Assembly: GCA_034440575.1 (NCBI GenBank)
Contig: JAOTOL010001325.1
Location: forward strand, 541,001 to 605,000
From: Imbricaverruca yamaguchii
Taxonomy: Eukaryota; Arthropoda; Thecostraca; Neoverrucidae
Reading direction: 5' to 3'
Length of the DNA: 64,000 nucleotides
How positions within the stretch are numbered: position 1 is the first letter of the stretch; every line of letters starts with the position of its first letter. Position numbers and translations under genes: made by a program. The notes under the pieces were generated by a model, which ran no database searches, was not told the DNA's origin, and was given only the letters and a program-made list of their open reading frames with translations. Positions 59,513-64,000 of this stretch are shown here, one piece after another.

Positions 59513-60947
59513 CTGTCTAAACACCGACACTTTTGTGCGCGCGTGAAATGGTCCTGGCGATGGGCGCGCCCCTAAACTCCAATTCATCGCCATTATCTTC
59601 ATCAGACTGGTGCTGGTCTTTGGAGGCCTGAGGGAACGTCCCGCGTGAGTGTGTCTCACGGAGGATGCAGGTTGTCTCTCAATCTGTAGTGTGCCTCACG
59701 AGGGATGTGGAACTGTTTCGTAAGCTGGAGTGTCTCACAGAGGTTACAAAGTTTTCTCACTGGCTGGAGCATGCCTCTCGAGTCGAGACTCGCATTCACA
59801 GGGCGAAGGCGTGTCTCTCACAACGTCATACGTTGTTCGCGAATAATGAGACATTCACCGTTGGGAAATGTTGGCAGGGAGGGGCTTAGTTCTGGTTGAC
59901 TGAGCTAGATCCCTAGTCGTGATGGGTTGCTGATACGTAATCCCGGCTGGATGATAAGTAGTTCATATGGTTAGCTGTTGCTGTTGTACTATTGGCGTTA
60001 CCTAGCGCAGACCGTGTGGGTGGTGTGGGGAGTTAATTAGCTCGCTCACGGTCGACAGAGCCGTGTGTTCAGATGCGGCGTACTGAGCGTCCCCGCGCTC
60101 GTTGTGACTATCTGCTGTCGTCTGGCTCGCTCGGACGTCTGATCACTCTGCGTCTTGTAATTCCAGTGATATCCAATTGAGAGTCGACGTGTAATGTGCG
60201 TGTATTGATCGTGGGTCGACTGCGTTCTGTCGCTGACAGAACGATCACGCTATCGACAGGCGTCATGTAGGTGATCTTCGTTTGTGTCCTGCCCATGTGT
60301 TAACAACACCTTCACAGGTTTCTCCCGCAGGCAGGTGTGCCCCAGCAGTCAGATACGTCATAAAAGAACTCAAGTACCTTATGTTACCTCACAGATTCTT
60401 GCCGCTGCAGCCATATCCAGATGTATTCATACGAGGCCCATGTCGATGATGGCTCTTCACAAATGCATATCATACTAGTTAAAACGTGAAGGAATGGCAC
60501 GTGAAGATTCCATAGCACACAGCGGTCGATCGGTTTTGGGAACGACGCAGGACAATAACACCATAGGAATACACACGTGTTGTTCACTTGTCACTGACAA
60601 ACTACTGCACATGGGACACGGAGGGCGTTACAAGACAGTACGTTTGAGACTACTGCCGAATGCTGGTGGATGTGGATCCACATGGACGTTCCGCGTTTGT
60701 GCTTCTCTCTCCAGTTGACCTCCTGTGTTTGCTCGTCTGCCGGATTGCAGTCTCCTTGGTGATATTCCTCCCTGACTGCGTTCTTCATTCTACTGCTGGA
60801 ATTTTTTTTTCACATGTCTTCTCTCCCTACACTGACAATCCCCTCCTCCACTGAATCTTGATGACGCTCCTTCGCCCTGACCGTCCACACTGGTGCATGC
60901 TATCACTGGCCTGTAGACTTGACCCGACCTGCCCTGACGCATCACAG

Positions 60948-61653
60948 ATCGAGGATAACCTGGGAGTGTCGGCCGACAGCCAGTCGAGCAGGTGGCCGGC
61001 CGACCTGGTGCCGCCGATGCCGCTGCTGGTGCCCTGGTGTCTGGAGGCGCTGCGGCTGCCCGACTCGCACCAGGCGGGCCGGCTGCGCGCGCTGCGCCTG
61101 CTCTGGCTGCTGCTGGTGCGGCGGCAGCCGGCGCCGCTGCCGGCCGCCACCTGCGCGCAGCTGCTGCGCGCGCTGCGCCTGCTCTACCTGCTGCTGGTGC
61201 GGCGGCAGCCGGCGCCGCTGCCGGCCGCCACCTGCGCGCAGCTGCTGCGCGCGCTGCGCCTGCTCTGCCTGCTGCTGGTGCGGCGGCAGGCCGCTGCCGG
61301 CCGCCACCTGCGCGCAGCTGCTGCGCGCGCTGCGCCTGCTCTACCTGCTGCTGGTGCGGCGGCAGCCGGCGCCGCTGCCGGCCGCCACCTGCGCGCAGCT
61401 GCTGCGCGCGCTGCGCCTGCTCTGCCTGCTGCTGGTGCGGCGGCAGCCGGCGCCGCTGCCGGCCGCCACCTGCGCGCAGCTGCTGCGCGCGCTGCACGTG
61501 GGCCTGGGCTCCGGCCGGCCGGACGTGGTGCACTGTCTGGTGCGCCACTGCGGCGCCGGCTTCCTGTCGCTGGAGCTGCCCGGCGCCTCGCTGCTGCTGC
61601 TCGACCTGGTGCAGGCGTGCGGCGGCGTCACCGCCGGCCAGCAGCTGCACGGG
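60948..61653 (+). CDS. RALGAPA: RALGAPA-like exon, conserved core (2), with 81-bp array and frameshift
   Basis: Acceptor GACGCATCACAG ends at 60947. The exon opens in phase 0 with IEDNLGVSADSQSS, then DLVPPMPLLVPWCLEALRLP. This continues the preceding exon as in RalGAP alpha (IRDNLGIS-D, then VLIPPL). One repeat unit equals the next conserved segment (LRLLWLLLVRRQPAPLP). After the array it reads LHVGLGSGRPDVVHCLVRHC, then GFLSLELPGASLLLLDLV. Both flanks are conserved, but a 5-bp deletion in the third of five units shifts the frame, so entry (frame from 60948) and exit frames differ. The donor is GGG/GTGAGA at 61654. As assembled the exon is broken; with the deletion absent the four extra units would be in frame. 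Confidence 0.85.
61092..61491. repeat. 81-bp exonic minisatellite, 5 copies (one 76 bp)
   Basis: Unit starts are 61092, 61173, 61254, 61330 and 61411. Each encodes 27 residues (LRLLYLLLVRRQPAPLP and AATCAQLLRA). The third unit lacks five bases in CGGCAGCCGGCGCCGCTGCC. Unit 1 has TGG, units 2 and 4 TAC, and units 3 and 5 TGC at the same codon. Confidence 0.97.
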
Positions 61654-62200
61654 GTGAGAGAAGGGGAGAGGTGCAGCAGCTGCACGGGGTGTGATAACGG
61701 GAGAAAGGTGCAGCAGCTGCGCGGGGTGTGATAACGGGAGAAAGGTGCAGCAGCTGCACGGGGTGTGATAACGGGAGAAAGGTGCAGCAGCTGCGCGGGG
61801 TGAGAGAAAGGAAGATGGAGGTGCAGTAGCTGCACGAGATGAGAGAAGGGGAGGGGTGCAGGATCTGCACTGGGTGACAGAAATGGAGAGGTGCAACAGC
61901 TGCACGGGGTGAGAGAAAGGGGAGAGATGCGGTAGCCGCACAGGGCGAGAGAAGGAGAGGTGTAAGAGCTGCGTGGTGTAGTATTAAGGGGGAAGTACAG
62001 GAGTAGCACAGAATGAGATAAGGGGAGAGGTACATGGGCTACGTGGGTGAAAGCAGGGGGAGAGGTACAGGAGCCCCACCGGTGTAGGCAGGAAAGGCGT
62101 AGGAGTTGTACTCGGGTAGGAGGAATTGGGATGGGTTAATGAGTTTCACTGGGGTAGGAAGAAGGAGGAGATGCACCGGGGTGGGATGAACGGCACATGT
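61640..62200. repeat. 36-37-bp array copying the exon end and donor, decaying into the intron
   Basis: The exon end CAGCAGCTGCACGGG/GTGAGA is followed by units of GTGCAGCAGCTGCACGGGGT plus GTGATAACGGGAGAAAG. Units 2-5 are nearly perfect. Later ones change progressively (GCAGTAGCTGCACGAGATGA, GCAACAGCTGCACGGGG, GTAAGAGCTGCGTGG), and by about 62100 the repeat is barely visible. Confidence 0.9.
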
Positions 62201-62810
62201 GTTGTACTGGCGGACAGTACTCGAACTGGATGCATGAGCTGCATGGAGTATTGAGAAAGAAGTACATGGACATCATGGGATGGAGCTCTGGGGCGTTTAG
62301 ATACAGGAGTAGGTGGAATGGGACGATGGTGAGTGAGTGCATTACTATTTGAATACAGCAGTTGCACATGATGAGTGATTGTGCGGGTGTGGAAGCATAC
62401 CGGTAGAAGCTTCATGAGATGTGATGCAGGTGATTGGCCAGGCAGATCAAGGTGAGGGATGAAAACCAGGTAGCAAGAGGTGCATTGCACACCTGACGTT
62501 AAATTATACTGGTATTTTCCAGATAGCATCAGTCATTCAGTAAAACCTTCATGGGATTTGCACTAACAGGACCCTCAGATCTTCAGTTTCATTACTTAAT
62601 AGCTTGCTTATAGTTAGGCAGATCCCTTCGTCTCTCGTCTGTGATGCTACTCTAGTGACGACTTCAATCGCAATGATTTCAGGGACCACCACTTTAGGTC
62701 GCGGCCCTCGCTAATTCCGTTTCGCTGCCGTCGTCATGCCTACACTGCCGGTCCGTCCCGTGCAACAGTATCGGCTCCGCCCTGTGACACGAGCTGCCAC
62801 CTCTCGACAG

Positions 62811-62936
62811 GTGCCGCGAACTCAGGCCGTCTCCATCCTGGGCAGTCTGGTGTGCTACCCCAACCGGTGGCCGCAGCTGCAGGCGCTGCTGCCCCGTCCG
62901 CTGGAGATGACGATGGTGCCCTGCTCGGACCTGAAG
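62811..62936 (+). CDS. RALGAPA: RALGAPA-like exon, conserved core (3)
   Basis: Acceptor CCTCTCGACAG ends at 62810; donor AAG/GTGAGT is at 62937; 42 codons, phase 0 at both ends. It reads VPRTQAVSILGSLVCYPNRW, then PRPLEMTMVPCSDLK. RalGAP alpha has APR-EAQ--LGSLVCFPN at this place, followed by a V-D-K segment. No repeat array is in this exon. Confidence 0.87.
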
Positions 62937-63295
62937 GTGAGTGGGCCACGTGACGCTATGTTGGGGACTCTGGGGTTCCAGTCTCAACAGCCAGGCCGTC
63001 GGGTTCCCTCTCGCAGCTGCACGGTCAATGTGGTCCCTTCCTCTGAACCGAGGTCAATAGGGCATGTGCCCTTACCTCACCGCCGGTACGAGCCATTGTT
63101 CCAGCCCAATGTCAAGGTCACGTGGAGTGAGTTAGCTGCGAGTCCACTGTGTTCTGGGCAGGCAGGAGGGTAGCTGCGCTCCTCTGTCCGCAAGGGTAGA
63201 TCTTGGACCCATGTTCTGATTCAAGCACAAAGGTTTCCCGGTAGCAGCACGAGCGGAGGCAGATGGCCGCAACTGGTCTAGCTGGTGCCAATCTC

Positions 63296-63378
63296 ACACG
63301 GTGTGCATCTCCTACGGTGTGCATCTCCTACGGTGTGCATCTCCTACGGTGTGCATCTCCTACGGTGTGCATCTCCTA
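63296..63378. repeat. 16-bp minisatellite, 5 copies
   Basis: Unit GGTGTGCATCTCCTAC in an intron. Confidence 0.95.
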
Positions 63379-63624
63379 CTTTAGTGCCGGTGTCCTGACA
63401 ATGATCGTACGATGCCGCCGTTGTCACCCATGAAATGGTTTGCTCTTACGTTCGTTTGTCTCACCCCTGTCGTCCTTCCTGACTAGTGGCAAGAGTAGCC
63501 AGTGCCAGTCCCACGATGGGTATGTGGATTTGGGATGGGGACCCCAAGTGGATAGTCCCAATATGTTGAACGCAGACACAACGTAATACAATGCAATGCA
63601 ACACGATGTGACCGGGCCCGCCAG

Positions 63625-63708
63625 GACAGAGTGGTGTCTGTGCTGCTGCGCTGCGGCAAGCGCGAGCCTTCCGTCACCGCCCGCTGCACGGCGCTAGTGG
63701 CGCTAGCC
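63625..63708 (+). CDS. RALGAPA: RALGAPA-like exon, conserved core (4), 3-prime end unresolved
   Basis: Acceptor GGGCCCGCCAG ends at 63624. It reads DRVVSVLLRCGKREPSVTAR, then CTALVALA, matching RalGAP alpha ([21 protein letters not shown]). No donor in the right phase follows: the only GT candidates are GTGGCG at 63697 and GTCACC at 63738, neither of which joins in frame to the next segment. Confidence 0.75.
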
Positions 63709-63740
63709 AAATCCTCCCCCCCCTCCCCCACTGCACTATG

Positions 63741-63762
63741 TCACCTAACCTAACCTAACCTA
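63741..63762. repeat. Short (CCTAA)n run
   Basis: Three to four CCTAA units (complement TTAGG, the ancestral arthropod telomere repeat) lie between two RALGAPA-like segments. CTAAC is also a branch-point-like motif, so the run may simply serve splicing. Confidence 0.6.
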
Positions 63763-63765
63763 AAG

Positions 63766-63851
63766 CCGCTAGCCTGTACGAGAAGCTCACCCAGGCCACC
63801 ATGCACGAGCGCGCCAAGGACGCCATCCACATCCTGCTCAGCGCGCTCAAT
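63766..63851 (+). CDS. RALGAPA: RALGAPA-like exon, conserved core (5)
   Basis: It reads ASLYEKLTQATMHERAKDAI, then HILLSALN, aligned with the RalGAP alpha segment I-EELV-ESHHPQIKEALNVI. It continues directly from the previous segment in protein order. A candidate donor is AAT/GTGGCT at 63852; reading on gives a stop at 63873. The acceptor CTAAAG at 63765 leaves two bases, which the upstream exon does not complete, so an indel or an unrecognised junction lies between. The rest of the gene, including the Rap/RanGAP domain, is beyond the window. Confidence 0.65.
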
Positions 63852-64000
63852 GTGGCTGGCCGGCCGGCTGTGTGAATGGCGGTCGAGTGCTGCTGTTGCT
63901 GTCGCTGCCGACCGCGATACGGAGTACTTGATGGCAGTGTTCAGTACCGCTGTCGCTTGTGACTCGTACTGTAGTCTGGTGCTTGGGTTTATTCCTTGCA

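Noticed and set aside
63741..63762. True telomere end
   Set aside because: Only three to four units, inside a gene, with coding sequence on both sides.

Overview
The window is nuclear DNA from an animal, most likely an arthropod and probably a crustacean. The evidence is intron-split, GC-rich exons of two conserved metazoan genes, CR1-like and hAT-like transposon remains, TTAA-flanked miniature elements, a short run of the arthropod telomere motif (CCTAA), and very dense tandem repeats. There is no bacterial, organellar or viral backbone. The species cannot be named from sequence alone.

Layout. Bases 1-7,900 are AT-rich intergenic DNA with the right end of a TTAA-type miniature element (to 893) and a two-exon hAT-derived pseudogene (3574-4873). 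Bases 7,919-11,347 hold a CR1-like LINE with ORF1 (coiled coil plus SGNH-esterase-like domain) and ORF2 (reverse transcriptase). It is broken by a stop, a lost catalytic serine, an internal endonuclease deletion, a T-run frameshift and a Trp-to-stop change. An older CR1 fragment (12180-12640) and an inverted 3-prime end of the same LINE family (13449-13703) follow. Three copies of an ~850-bp TTAA-flanked MITE family (13849-14624, 19769-20620, 26119-26963) carry conserved nuclear-receptor half-sites. An older relative lies at 24840-25500. A second TTAA family spans 47312-48642. A tRNA-derived SINE lies at about 23528-23705.

Bases 17,000-46,200 are dominated by unrelated minisatellites with units from 10 to 88 bp, the largest being a 48-bp array of about 47 copies at 39838-42096. 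About one fifth of the window (roughly 13 kb) is tandem repeat. The many long open frames there result from unit lengths divisible by three.

The right third has the host genes. On the minus strand lies the first coding exon of a D2-like dopamine receptor (49702-50061). Also on the minus strand is a broken hAT/ZMYM1-like gene (53175-55281). On the plus strand, from about 56470 to the right edge, are six or seven exons from the central region of a Ral GTPase-activating protein alpha subunit (RALGAPA-like).

The most striking signal is in the RALGAPA-like gene. Three of its exons are seeds of private minisatellites made of the exon's own sequence: a 109-bp unit inside one exon, a 97-bp unit that copies an acceptor plus the exon start, an in-frame 81-bp unit inside another exon, and a 36-37-bp unit that copies that exon's end with its donor and decays into the intron. 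In each case the outermost unit is the conserved coding or splice sequence. Whether these are real germline expansions that challenge splicing and frame, or assembly artefacts, is the main question raised here.
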